Shown here: positions 26,813 to 35,824 of the stretch, in pieces
How positions within the stretch are numbered: the stretch's first letter is position 1
Layout of the letters: the number at the start of each line of letters is the position of its first letter
DNA from: Sandaracinaceae bacterium
Lineage (GTDB): Bacteria > Myxococcota_A > Polyangia > Polyangiales > Sandaracinaceae
Length of the DNA: 64,000 nt
Reading direction: 5' to 3'
Assembly: GCA_020633195.1 (NCBI GenBank)
Contig: JACKEC010000016.1
Location: forward strand, 806,001 to 870,000
Translations under genes and position numbers: made by a program
The notes under the pieces: model-generated
Seen by the model: only the letters and a program-made list of their open reading frames with translations
Told to the model about the DNA's origin: nothing
The model's database searches: none

Positions 26813-27449
26813 AGCCCTGGCCCCGAACGGTGCGGATGGCGTCGCGGCCGAGCTTGCGGCGGATGCGGCCCACGAGGACCTCGAGCGACGCGCTGGCCGC
26901 CTCGGAGCTCTCGCCCCAGCCCTCCTCGAGTAGGCGATCACGGCTCACCACGCGACCCCGCGAGCCCGCGAGGCACTCGAGGACCACCCACTCGCGCGGC
27001 GTGAGCTCCACCTCGAGCCCGAGGCGTCGCGCGCGCCGCGCGGACAGATCGATCTCCAGGTCGCCGGTGCGGTAGGTCACCGAGGGCGCCGACTCGCGGC
27101 GGCGGCCGAGGGCGCGGACCCGCGCGCGCAGCTCGGCGAGCGCGAAGGGCTTCACGACGTAGTCGTCGGCGCCCGCGTTGAGGCCGGCGACGCGCTCCCC
27201 GACCGCCGACTGCGCGGTGAGCAGCAGGATGGGCACCGACGCGCCGGCCGCGCGCAGCTCCCGGCACAGCTCGAGGCCCGACCCGTCCGGGAGCCCGAGG
27301 TCGAGGATCACGACGTCGAAGGCCTCGACGAGCGCTGCGCGCGCGCTCTCCAGATCCGCCGCCGTCGCCACGGCGTGGCCTTCCCGCGCGAGCGAGCGGG
27401 AGACGAGCTCGGCGAGCTCGGGGTCGTCGTCGACGATGAGGACGCGCAC
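26799..27449 (-). CDS. OmpR-family response regulator
   Basis: A 216-aa regulator. The receiver domain has the acidic pocket DDD (7-9), phosphorylation site Asp50 in VILDLGLPDGSG, TAQSAV and KPF. The C-terminal winged-helix domain has ELTPREWVVLECLAG and the recognition region SLEVLVGRIRRKLG, ending GQGYAID. The start is GTG at 27449, which gives a canonical receiver N-terminus. It is translationally coupled to the kinase. A direct-repeat box 29 nt upstream matches the one before the efflux operon, suggesting autoregulation and control of the pump. Confidence 0.95.
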   Translation of the reverse strand: MRVLIVDDDPELAELVSRSLAREGHAVATAADLESARAALVEAFDVVILDLGLPDGSGLELCRELRAAGASVPILLLTAQSAVGERVAGLNAGADDYVVKPFALAELRARVRALGRRRESAPSVTYRTGDLEIDLSARRARRLGLEVELTPREWVVLECLAGSRGRVVSRDRLLEEGWGESSEAASASLEVLVGRIRRKLGRDAIRTVRGQGYAID

Positions 27450-27478
27450 GGGGTTCGAGCGTAGCTTGCGCCGCCAAC

Positions 27479-27495
27479 CCAAACGTTCGCCAAAC
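27479..27495 (-). promoter_or_regulatory. OmpR-type direct-repeat box upstream of the response regulator
   Basis: On the minus strand GTTTGG-CGAAC-GTTTGG, two identical hexamers with an 11-bp period, ending 29 nt before the regulator GTG. It falls in the 52-nt gap after the DUF4132 gene. It pairs in layout, distance and downstream sequence with the box at 25150-25166. Confidence 0.6.
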
Positions 27496-27501
27496 CCGCC
27501 T

Positions 27502-29721
27502 TCACAGGTGGAGCGCGAGCGCGCGGCAGACCTCGCTCTGGATCACCTCGGGCAGCGCCTCGAGGCGCGGGACCGAGACCTCCACCAGGCGCTGCTCGCC
27601 GCTCCCCGTCGGGTCGCCGACGTGGAGGCCCGGGTGGGCCACGACGCGGACGGCCGCGCCGGCGACGGAGCCGTCGAAGTTGGTGTAGCGGAGGCCGTCG
27701 CGCGTGGACCGGACGAACCCCGCGCGCTCGAGGCGCACCAGCGCGGGCCAGTCCACGACGCGGCCCTCGGAGCGCAGGAGGTGGGCGGCCCGGCGCTCCT
27801 CCGCCGAGGGCACGTAGACGCGGCGGCCGAGCTGCTCGAAGGGCTGCACGAGCTCGTAGTCGGCGAGGACCTCGGCCCAGCGGATCCGCGCCTCCTCGCT
27901 CAGCCGCAGCGTGTGCGGCAGTCGAACCCGCGCGCCCGGGCGGAGCTCGACCGCGTCGTCCTCGACGTCGGCGAGCGAGCCGTCGTCGGCGACCCGGAAG
28001 GTCCTGTCGTAGGCGCCCCAGACGAGGCGCGTCACCAGGTGACGCACCAGCGGGTGCATCACGAAGTGCTCATGGAAGTCCGCGAGCGAGACGTCACGCT
28101 CGTGGATCATCATGCGCTCGAGCCGCGTCACCTGCTGCTCGGCCACCTCCGACGCCTTCTTCCGGAGGGCCCGGAAGCGCGCCGAGGCCTCCGCGTGCAG
28201 CGCGGGATCGTCGGACACGCGCCGCCGAGGGAAGGTCGCGCGGCCCCCGACGCGCGGCGTCAGCGTCTCGTCGAAGGTGACCGCGAGGGTGCGCCCGCCG
28301 AGGTCCAAGCTCGTCGCGCCGCGCGCGTCGAGCCCGAGCGTCGGGGCGAGGCGGTCCTCGAGCTCCTCGCCGGACAGGCCGAGCGCCGCCCCCGCCTTGG
28401 CGACCGCCTCGGTGGCCCGCGCGCGGAGCTTCCGGTAGCGGTCCTTGCGCGCGACGCGGTCGAGCTCGAACAGCGCGGCCTCCGTGCCCATCGTCGCGAT
28501 CGCGTCCAGCAGCGTGCCGGCGCGCCGGTGGGCGCCGCGCTGCTGCCACTCGGCGAGGTACGGGAGGAGCTGCTCGATCTGCGCGTCGCGGCCGAAGTGG
28601 CCGAGCCCCATCACCGCCCAGCTCGCCTTCGCGTCGGCGCCGTGCGCGAGCCACTGCTCGAAGAGCGCCATCGCGACCTCCGCGAGGCGGTCGGGATCGC
28701 AGGCGCCCCGCACCGCTCGGAGCTCCGCCTCGTCGGGCTCGCGCAGGAGCCTCGCGAGCCCGAGGACCGCGGCCTCCGGGAGCTCCCGTCCATCTCGCAG
28801 CGTCAGCCGCGGGAGCCGCTCCGGCACCAGGAACGCGGGCCGCTTCGCAGCCTCGCGGAGGGGCGCCGGCGTCTCTCGGGGCCACTCGGTCGAGCGCCTG
28901 GGGGGCGCGGGCGCGAGCTCGCCGAGGAGCGCCTCGAGGGGGGAGCGGATGTCGGACGCCTCGGCCAGGTCGAGCGCCTCGTCGGTGGGCTCGTCGATGA
29001 GCGACGTCAGGATCCGGACGGCGCGCTCCGGGTGACGCTTGGCCCAGCTCACCGCGCGGGGCCGCAGCGGGCGGACGGCCGCGAGGGGCATCAGGACGCG
29101 CCCGGCGGCGTCGCTGCCGATCCGCCCGAGCGCCCGGGCGACGACGTCCACGCTGCTGTCGCTGAAGCGGCCGAGGAGCATCGCGCGGAGCGGGCCGACC
29201 GCGTCGAAGCCGAGGTGCGCGACGACGTCGTGCGCGAACGGCGCGACGCCGCGGGGGGACGCCGCGGTCGCTACGGCGAGCTGCTCGGCGAGCCGGGGAT
29301 CGGTCACGAACGGCCCAACGAGCTCCGCGAGGCGCGCGGGCCGAGCGCCCTTGGCGAGGTAGCCGCGGATCGCGCGCTCGGTCCACGCGCGCTCCGCGGT
29401 GAACGCGCCGGCGAGGCAGCCGAGCCGGATCGGGTCGGCTCGCTCGACGAAGGGCAGGGCGGCGTCGCGGGCCGCCGCGTACTCGGCGTCGGACGCGGCC
29501 ACGAGCGCGGCGCGGAGCCGGACCACCTCGATCGCGACCGGCGCGGAGAGCCGCGTCGGCGTCGCCTCCACCGTCGCGATCGTCTCGAGGGTGAGCGCGA
29601 CCACGTCGTCGACGGGCGCGCCGGCGACGAGCCGGTGGACGCGCGACGGCAGCAGCCTCCGCAGGCTCGCCGGGTCCCACACGATCTCGGCCCCGGCGTG
29701 CTCCCAGACGACCGGGCGCAT
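27502..29721 (-). CDS. DUF4132-domain (MolR-like) protein
   Basis: A 739-aa cytoplasmic protein of unknown biochemical function. The C-terminal third matches the DUF4132/MolR family: paired Trp/Arg segments such as RHLVTRLVWGAYD, then FRVADDGSLADVED, IRWAEVLADYELVQPFEQLGRRVY and a final beta-rich part. The N-terminal two thirds are helical and HEAT-like (for example DVVAHLGFDAVGPLRAMLLGRF and VDVVARALGRIG). It has no signal peptide. The ATG at 29721 lies 5 nt after the glmM stop, so it is in the tamA-tamB-glmM transcript. Confidence 0.82.
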   Translation of the reverse strand: MRPVVWEHAGAEIVWDPASLRRLLPSRVHRLVAGAPVDDVVALTLETIATVEATPTRLSAPVAIEVVRLRAALVAASDAEYAAARDAALPFVERADPIRLGCLAGAFTAERAWTERAIRGYLAKGARPARLAELVGPFVTDPRLAEQLAVATAASPRGVAPFAHDVVAHLGFDAVGPLRAMLLGRFSDSSVDVVARALGRIGSDAAGRVLMPLAAVRPLRPRAVSWAKRHPERAVRILTSLIDEPTDEALDLAEASDIRSPLEALLGELAPAPPRRSTEWPRETPAPLREAAKRPAFLVPERLPRLTLRDGRELPEAAVLGLARLLREPDEAELRAVRGACDPDRLAEVAMALFEQWLAHGADAKASWAVMGLGHFGRDAQIEQLLPYLAEWQQRGAHRRAGTLLDAIATMGTEAALFELDRVARKDRYRKLRARATEAVAKAGAALGLSGEELEDRLAPTLGLDARGATSLDLGGRTLAVTFDETLTPRVGGRATFPRRRVSDDPALHAEASARFRALRKKASEVAEQQVTRLERMMIHERDVSLADFHEHFVMHPLVRHLVTRLVWGAYDRTFRVADDGSLADVEDDAVELRPGARVRLPHTLRLSEEARIRWAEVLADYELVQPFEQLGRRVYVPSAEERRAAHLLRSEGRVVDWPALVRLERAGFVRSTRDGLRYTNFDGSVAGAAVRVVAHPGLHVGDPTGSGEQRLVEVSVPRLEALPEVIQSEVCRALALHL

Positions 29722-29726
29722 GCGCC

Positions 29727-31088
29727 TCAGCTCAGCTCGTCGATCGCCGCGTCGGCCACCGCGCAGGCGTGCCGCGTGATGTCCTTCTCGTCCTCGCCCT
29801 CGACCATCACGCGCAGCTTCGGCTCGGTCCCCGACCACCGCACGACGATGCGGCCCGTGTCGCCGAGCGCCGCCTTCACGCTCTGGATCGCCTTGGACGT
29901 GTTCGGCATCTCGTTCAGCGGCCGCCGCGTCTTGAGGTTGGCGTTGACGAGGACCTGAGGGACCTTCTGCATCGCCTTCGCGGCGAGCTCCGAGAGCGGG
30001 TGCTGCTCGCGCAGGACGTAGCTCAGGAGCTGGAGCGCCGCGACGAGCCCGTCGCCCGTCGACGCGTGGTCCATGAAGATCATGTGACCCGACTGCTCGC
30101 CGCCGAGGTTGTAGCCCTTCGCGCGCATCGCCTCGACCACGTAGCGGTCGCCGACCTTCGTGCGTAGCAGCTTGCCCCCCGCGCGCTTCACCGCGTGCTC
30201 GAGGCCGAGGTTGCTCATCACCGTGGTGACGAGGGTGCGCTTGCGGAGCTTGCGCGCGGCGAGCATCCGCGTGGCGCAGAGCGCCATCACCACGTCGCCG
30301 TCGACCTTCTGGCCCTTCTCGTCGATCACGATGACGCGGTCCGCGTCGCCGTCGAGCGCGATGCCCACGTCGGCGCGCCGCCGCACGACCTCGCGCGCGC
30401 AGGCCTCGGGGTGCACCGCGCCGCACTTCTTGTTGATGTTCTCGCCGTCGGGCGCGACCCCGATCGGGTAGACCTCCGCGCCGAGCTCGTAGAACACCGC
30501 GGGCGCGACCTTGTAGGCGGCGCCGTGCGCGGCGTCGACGACGATGCGGAGCCCGTCGAGCGTGAGGTCGGCCGGGAACGACTGCTTCACGAACGCGACG
30601 TAGCGGCCGGGCGCGTCGTCGAGCCGCTCCGCGCGGCCGACGTTCTTGCCGGTGGGCCGATCGACGTCGAGCTCGGCGCTCTCGATCAGCGCCTCGAGCT
30701 GCTCCTCTTGCTCGTCGGGCAGCTTGAAGCCGTCGCCGCCGAAGATCTTGATCCCGTTGTCCTGGTACGGGTTGTGGCTCGCCGAGATCACGACGCCGGC
30801 GTCCGCGCGCATGCTCGTGGTGAGGTGCGCGATGGCGGGCGTGGGCAGCGGCCCGCTGAGCAGGACCTTCCCGCCCTGGCTGCAGACGCCCGCGGACAGC
30901 GCCTGCTCGAACAGGTAGCCGCTGCGCCGCGTGTCCTTGCCGATGACGACGCGCGGCTTGTGGCCGACCATCTTCTTTCGGATCTGGTAGGTGACCGCCG
31001 CGCCGATGCGGAACGCGACCTCGGGGGACATGCTCCCCTCGTTGGCCAGCCCGCGGATTCCATCCGTCCCGAACAGCTTTCTCGCCAT
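29727..31088 (-). CDS. glmM: Phosphoglucosamine mutase
   Basis: Converts glucosamine-6-phosphate to glucosamine-1-phosphate for UDP-GlcNAc, feeding peptidoglycan and LPS. The 453-aa product begins MARKLFGTDGIRG. The phosphoserine loop is VISASHNPYQDNG (Ser104), the Mg site is ALDGDADRVI (about 243-252), the sugar loop is GGEQSGH, and the phosphate-binding end is VRWSGTEPKLRVM. It begins 14 nt after tamB. In many bacteria it sits directly after cdaA-cdaR; here it is about 10 kb away in the opposite orientation. Confidence 0.96.
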   Translation of the reverse strand: MARKLFGTDGIRGLANEGSMSPEVAFRIGAAVTYQIRKKMVGHKPRVVIGKDTRRSGYLFEQALSAGVCSQGGKVLLSGPLPTPAIAHLTTSMRADAGVVISASHNPYQDNGIKIFGGDGFKLPDEQEEQLEALIESAELDVDRPTGKNVGRAERLDDAPGRYVAFVKQSFPADLTLDGLRIVVDAAHGAAYKVAPAVFYELGAEVYPIGVAPDGENINKKCGAVHPEACAREVVRRRADVGIALDGDADRVIVIDEKGQKVDGDVVMALCATRMLAARKLRKRTLVTTVMSNLGLEHAVKRAGGKLLRTKVGDRYVVEAMRAKGYNLGGEQSGHMIFMDHASTGDGLVAALQLLSYVLREQHPLSELAAKAMQKVPQVLVNANLKTRRPLNEMPNTSKAIQSVKAALGDTGRIVVRWSGTEPKLRVMVEGEDEKDITRHACAVADAAIDELS

Positions 31089-31102
31089 CGCAGGCTCGAT
31101 TA

Positions 31103-34100
31103 TCAGGGTTCGAAGACCAGGTCGAGGCTCCCGTTGTCGACGGGTACGTAGGTGCCTCGCAGCAGCAGATCGTCGGGGAAGGTGAACTCGATCGTGACGC
31201 CGCCGCCGACGCCCCCGTTGCCCGACGAGCCGCCCGCGGCGTTGGTGCCCTCGGCGGCCGCGGTGAAGAAGCCCTCGACGTAGGCGCCGAGGATCACGTC
31301 GCGCATGAAGTCGGGGATCAGGTCGTCCGCGGTGAAGCCCGCGCGGATGCGGGTGCCGCCGAGCCCCTGGCTCTCGATCGCGAGCACGGGGATGACGTCG
31401 CCGAGCTCCTGCCGCAGGCCCAGGGTCAAGATGCCCGCGGTCAGGCCGGCGAGGAAGCTCGTCGCCTGCTCCTCGGCGGCCTGCGACGAGTTGCCGCTCT
31501 GGCTGCGGTCGCCCGCGACGAGCAGCGAGATGATCTCGGCCTGGTCGTTGGTGATCGTCGAGCGGAACGTGACCGTCGGGTTGGTGAGCGAGCCGGTGAC
31601 CTCGACGGTGACCGTGTCGCCGCTGCGGCCGGGGATGGCGTAGACGGCGACGACGCGGACCTGCGGGTCGAGCGCGGCGGACTCCATGGGCGTTCCGTCG
31701 AAGCCCGGCTCACCGAACTGGATCACGCCCTCGTTGAGCTCGAAGCGCTTCCCAAAGATCTCGAACGTGCCGCGGATGATCTGCGCCTGGCCGCCGATCC
31801 GCAGCTCGGGGTCCTCGTAGGTGGCGCTCAGATCCGCGGCGACCCAGACGGTGAAGTCGTTGCGCCGGACGAGGAACGGATCGGTCGCGTTGATGCGCAC
31901 GTGCACCGCGTAGGCGTCCGGGCGCACGCCCCCGACGACGCGCTCGGTGCCGACGACGAGCACCTCGGGGTGGGGCTCGAGCGGCTGCAGCGTCGCCGCC
32001 GTCTGCTCCGGCAGCCGGATCGAGAAGTCCGACGTGCGGATGGTCGTGGTCGTCGACTCGTCGGCGATGGTGCCGCCGACCGTGGCTCCGCCCGTCAGCC
32101 ACGCGAGCACCATGCCCTCCCGCCGGATCGGGAACGCGTCGGCCGAGACGGACAGATCCACCGTCCGGGGAAAGAGCCCTTCGAACCCGATGCGGCCCTG
32201 CGCGAGCGCCGTCCCGCCCGAGTCGCTCGCGCGCAGCGGGTGATCGGCGGGGAACACGGCCTCGTCGCCGCTCAGCTCGATGCGGCCGGCGATGCCGTGG
32301 AGGTGCTGACCGAGGCCCTCGATCTGGACGTGCCCGTTGCTCACGTCGAGATCGCCGTTCATCTGCATGCCCTCCCACGGGCCCTCGGCCGTGATCTGGC
32401 CGGTGATGACCGCGTCGCCCGCGACGACGCCGGGGATGAAGCCGACGACCGGCGCGACGTGGACGTCGTGGAAGTCGCTCCAGCTCGAGAGCGTCGCGTC
32501 CTCGACGAGGGTGGGCGCGAGCTGTCCTCCCGTCCACGTCACGGGCACGCGGAGCCGGGAGATGAGCTCCCCGGGGCCCGCGCGCTCGACCTCGCGGCAC
32601 TGCTCGCCGGGGGTGGCCGTCTCGCCGGCGAGGCCGAGGATCACGCACGCGGTCAGCGCGTCCCGCTCGGGGCTGCTGCCGGCGCGCGCGTGGACCCGGA
32701 AGGCCTCCGTGAGGCGCGCCGTCCCGTGATCGCCGGCCTGCTCCCAGACCTGCAGGTGCGGCATCTCCACGACCGCGCCGAAGATCGGGTTGTCCGTCAA
32801 GATGTCTTTCGCGGTCACGGTGCCCGAGATCGGGCCCGACCCGTAGGTGCACGCGTACGGGATCGCGCTCATCTCGGCGCCGAGGAGCCGCAGCCGGACC
32901 TCGGTCCCCGGGAAGTCGCGGACGTCGCCCTCGTCGATCCACGCGTCGAGCGGCAGGTTCGCGATCAGGCTGCCCTCGACGACGGCGCGCGAGGTCCCCG
33001 TGTAGCCGAGCACCGAGCCCGTCGCGACGGCGCCGTCGAGGCGCCCCTCGAGCGTGACGTGGGGATCGAGCTCGGCGGAGCAGCGCGCCTCCTCGTCGGC
33101 GATCTCGACGACGCGGGCCAGGGCGCTGTAGGTCGCGTGGGGGCCGCTCGCGTCCCCGTTCGCGCGGACCTGCGCGGCGACGAGGATCCCCGGCGGCATC
33201 CGATCCCGCAGCGGCCGCGGCCAGCTGTCGAGGCGCCGCGGCGGCAGGCGGACGTCGGCGGACCACGTGGAGGCGTTGAGGGAGCGCCAGAACGAGCGCA
33301 GGTCCGTCGGCGGATCCTGAAGCGACAGCGGCAGGTCGGCGCTCCCGTTGAGCAGCTCGCCGCCCTCGTTGGCGACCCACACCCGCGACGCCCGCACGCG
33401 ATCGCTCGTGTACGAGACCCTCGCCTTGAGGCGCAGGGGATCCCAGTCCTCGGGCCCGACGTGATCGAGCACGATCACGGCGTCGCGCACCTCGGGGTGG
33501 CCGGGGCTCCCGCCGAGCATCACGTCGGTCGTGATCCGGCCCGCGACCGCGGCGTCGGTGCCGGCGAGCGCGAGGATGGGGCCGAGCGAGAGGTCGTCGG
33601 CCTGCACGGTGAGCGCCGAGAGATCCGCGTCCTCGACGATCCGCGACGGGTCGCGGAGCGAGGCCGCGCTGAGCTGCACGTCGCCGCGCGTGCTGAGCCG
33701 TCCGTCCTCGCCGAGGTCGACGCGGACGTCGGTGGCGAGCGTCTCCCCCTCGAGCGCGAGCTCGGCCCGGACCTCGACGCCGTCGACCCCGCGGAAGCGA
33801 CCGCCGCGCACGCTCGCCGACAAGGTCCCTTGCGGCCGCGTGTCCACGTCGCCCGTGACCACGAGGTGCGCGTCGGCCCGCCCCGCGATCCCCGCGAGCT
33901 GCTGCGGCGCGAACCGCTCGAGCTGCGCGAGGTCCGCGTTGGTGACGGTCACGTCGAAGGCGTCGGGGCCGTTGAAGCGGTAGACGCCAGAGGCCGCGAT
34001 CGCCTCGTCGTCGCGCTCGAGGTGCAGGGTGCGCACGTCGACCGACTGGCCGGTGCGCATCGTGATCCCGGCCTGCCCGTGCCAGGGCGCGCCGTCGCCG

Positions 34101-35824
34101 AGGTCGAGCACGAGCTGCGTCGTGTCGAGGGTCAGCTGACCCTCCCGCGAGGTCGCGCGTCCGTCGATCGCGACGCGCGTGTGGCTCTGCGGATCGGAGG
34201 CCCTCGCCTCGAGGGTGTAGCCGCCCGGGCCGCCGCGGACGCCGAGCGTCGCGGTCCCGAAGGAGAGCTCGCCGAGGTGGAGGCCGCTCGCCTCGCCGGT
34301 CAGGCGCAGCACCGGCGCGGGCGGCTCCCCGGACGCGTGGCCGCGCACCGTGAGCGCCCCCGCGGAGAGCGACGCCCCGTAACGTACGTTGCGCATCGAC
34401 ACGCGGCCGTCCGCGCGGAGGTTCGCGAGCTCGGCGTCGGCGCGCAGCGTCAGCTCGGCGTCGAGGGAGCCCCGCGCCTCGGGCGCGAAGTGCCGCACGT
34501 TGGGCTCGCGGGAGATCTCGGGGAGGCGCGCCACGACGTGCAGGTCGAGGCTGCCGTCGAAGCCGACCGTGCCGTCGGTGGTCACGCGGCCGTCCGCGAC
34601 CTCGGCGACCGCCGAGTCGACCGCGATCGACTCGTCGAGGATCCGCGCCTCGATGACCGCCGCGGGGATCGCGATCTCGTCGAGCGTGAAGGGGCCCGGC
34701 TCGGCGTGGACGCGGATCGTCGGCTCCTCGCCCTCGCCGCGCTCGATGGTCACGCGCGCGCTCCCCGCGACCCGGATGTTGGGGGCGACGGGGACGAGCA
34801 GGTCCGCGCGCAGCGGCCCGAGGGTGCGCGCCGTGAACACGAGCGGGCCGTCCGACGGGAGGTGACCGGTCCCGTACACCTGACCCGCCTCGCTCGTGAC
34901 CTCGGCGGTGAGCCGTAGGTCCGAGACCTCGCCCGCGAGCCGCCCGAACCCGCGGAAGGTGCCGGTGAGGTTCTCGAGCCCGGGCGCGACCTGCATCTCG
35001 GCGAGCGTCGACATGCGGACCGGGTCGAGCGCGACGCGAAGGTCCATGTGCGTCTGGGTCTCGCCGTCGGGGATCTCGACCTGCCAGAGGCGGAACAGCG
35101 CCCGGAAGCGATCGTCGCCTCGGTGCCCGCGCGCCCAGAAGCGGATGCCGTCGGCCGTCAAGTCGCTGTGCACGGTCCCGCTGATCTCGTCGATGGGCGT
35201 GCGTCCCTCGTAGGGGCCCGTCACGACCGCGCGGCCGTCGTAGACGTACACGCGAGCGTCGCCGGCGACGTCGACACGCCCGCTCACGCGCATCTCCTCG
35301 ACGCGCAGGCCCTCGAACCCCGGGACCGAGCCGCGCGTGGTCAGCTCGTCGACGACGATGTCGTTGATCACGATGCGGATCGGGTTCGGGTCGGGCGGGT
35401 CGTCGGAGGGGTGGACCGGCAGGAAGGTCTCCGCGATCGACACGCTCGGCGAGTCCTCCGTGCCGGACGGGATGAGGGTGACCATGCCGCCGCGGAGGCG
35501 GACCTTGTCGACGTAGATCACCCCGCGCATCAGGGCGCCCCAGTTCGGCCAGGCGGCGACGCGGTCGGCCCGGATGACCTCGCGACCGTCGGGATCGCGG
35601 ATCACCACCGCGCTCGCGACGACCTTCTCGTAGCTGACGTTGTGCAGCTCGCCGATCTCGATCGATCCCTGGATCTCCTGGTCGAGCAGCGAGGTCACGG
35701 TCTCCACCGCGACGACGCCGGCGAAGTCGAGCTGGAGGTGGTACGCGGCGCTCAGGACGAGCGCGACCAGCGCCACCAGGATCCAGGCCACGGTGGCGGC
35801 CAGCGCTTTGAGCGCGCGCTTCAG
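31103..35824 (-). CDS. tamB: TamB/AsmA-like translocation and lipid-transport protein
   Basis: TamB is a very long inner-membrane-anchored protein with a hydrophobic beta groove spanning the periplasm. It works with TamA in outer-membrane assembly and lipid transport. The product is about 1573 aa: an N-terminal span (VAWILVALVALVLSAAYHL), then over 1400 residues of beta-helical repeats, ending in the conserved TamB domain (RGTFEIFGKRFELNEGVIQF, then EVTGSLTNPTVTFRS near the end). No ATG or GTG fits the expected start. A CTG at 35824 has GGAGAG 5 nt upstream, overlaps the tamA stop as CTGA, and gives a basic N-terminus (LKRALKALAATVAW). The alternative GTG at 35791 lacks a ribosome binding site. 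Confidence 0.9.
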   Translation of the reverse strand: MKRALKALAATVAWILVALVALVLSAAYHLQLDFAGVVAVETVTSLLDQEIQGSIEIGELHNVSYEKVVASAVVIRDPDGREVIRADRVAAWPNWGALMRGVIYVDKVRLRGGMVTLIPSGTEDSPSVSIAETFLPVHPSDDPPDPNPIRIVINDIVVDELTTRGSVPGFEGLRVEEMRVSGRVDVAGDARVYVYDGRAVVTGPYEGRTPIDEISGTVHSDLTADGIRFWARGHRGDDRFRALFRLWQVEIPDGETQTHMDLRVALDPVRMSTLAEMQVAPGLENLTGTFRGFGRLAGEVSDLRLTAEVTSEAGQVYGTGHLPSDGPLVFTARTLGPLRADLLVPVAPNIRVAGSARVTIERGEGEEPTIRVHAEPGPFTLDEIAIPAAVIEARILDESIAVDSAVAEVADGRVTTDGTVGFDGSLDLHVVARLPEISREPNVRHFAPEARGSLDAELTLRADAELANLRADGRVSMRNVRYGASLSAGALTVRGHASGEPPAPVLRLTGEASGLHLGELSFGTATLGVRGGPGGYTLEARASDPQSHTRVAIDGRATSREGQLTLDTTQLVLDLGDGAPWHGQAGITMRTGQSVDVRTLHLERDDEAIAASGVYRFNGPDAFDVTVTNADLAQLERFAPQQLAGIAGRADAHLVVTGDVDTRPQGTLSASVRGGRFRGVDGVEVRAELALEGETLATDVRVDLGEDGRLSTRGDVQLSAASLRDPSRIVEDADLSALTVQADDLSLGPILALAGTDAAVAGRITTDVMLGGSPGHPEVRDAVIVLDHVGPEDWDPLRLKARVSYTSDRVRASRVWVANEGGELLNGSADLPLSLQDPPTDLRSFWRSLNASTWSADVRLPPRRLDSWPRPLRDRMPPGILVAAQVRANGDASGPHATYSALARVVEIADEEARCSAELDPHVTLEGRLDGAVATGSVLGYTGTSRAVVEGSLIANLPLDAWIDEGDVRDFPGTEVRLRLLGAEMSAIPYACTYGSGPISGTVTAKDILTDNPIFGAVVEMPHLQVWEQAGDHGTARLTEAFRVHARAGSSPERDALTACVILGLAGETATPGEQCREVERAGPGELISRLRVPVTWTGGQLAPTLVEDATLSSWSDFHDVHVAPVVGFIPGVVAGDAVITGQITAEGPWEGMQMNGDLDVSNGHVQIEGLGQHLHGIAGRIELSGDEAVFPADHPLRASDSGGTALAQGRIGFEGLFPRTVDLSVSADAFPIRREGMVLAWLTGGATVGGTIADESTTTTIRTSDFSIRLPEQTAATLQPLEPHPEVLVVGTERVVGGVRPDAYAVHVRINATDPFLVRRNDFTVWVAADLSATYEDPELRIGGQAQIIRGTFEIFGKRFELNEGVIQFGEPGFDGTPMESAALDPQVRVVAVYAIPGRSGDTVTVEVTGSLTNPTVTFRSTITNDQAEIISLLVAGDRSQSGNSSQAAEEQATSFLAGLTAGILTLGLRQELGDVIPVLAIESQGLGGTRIRAGFTADDLIPDFMRDVILGAYVEGFFTAAAEGTNAAGGSSGNGGVGGGVTIEFTFPDDLLLRGTYVPVDNGSLDLVFEP

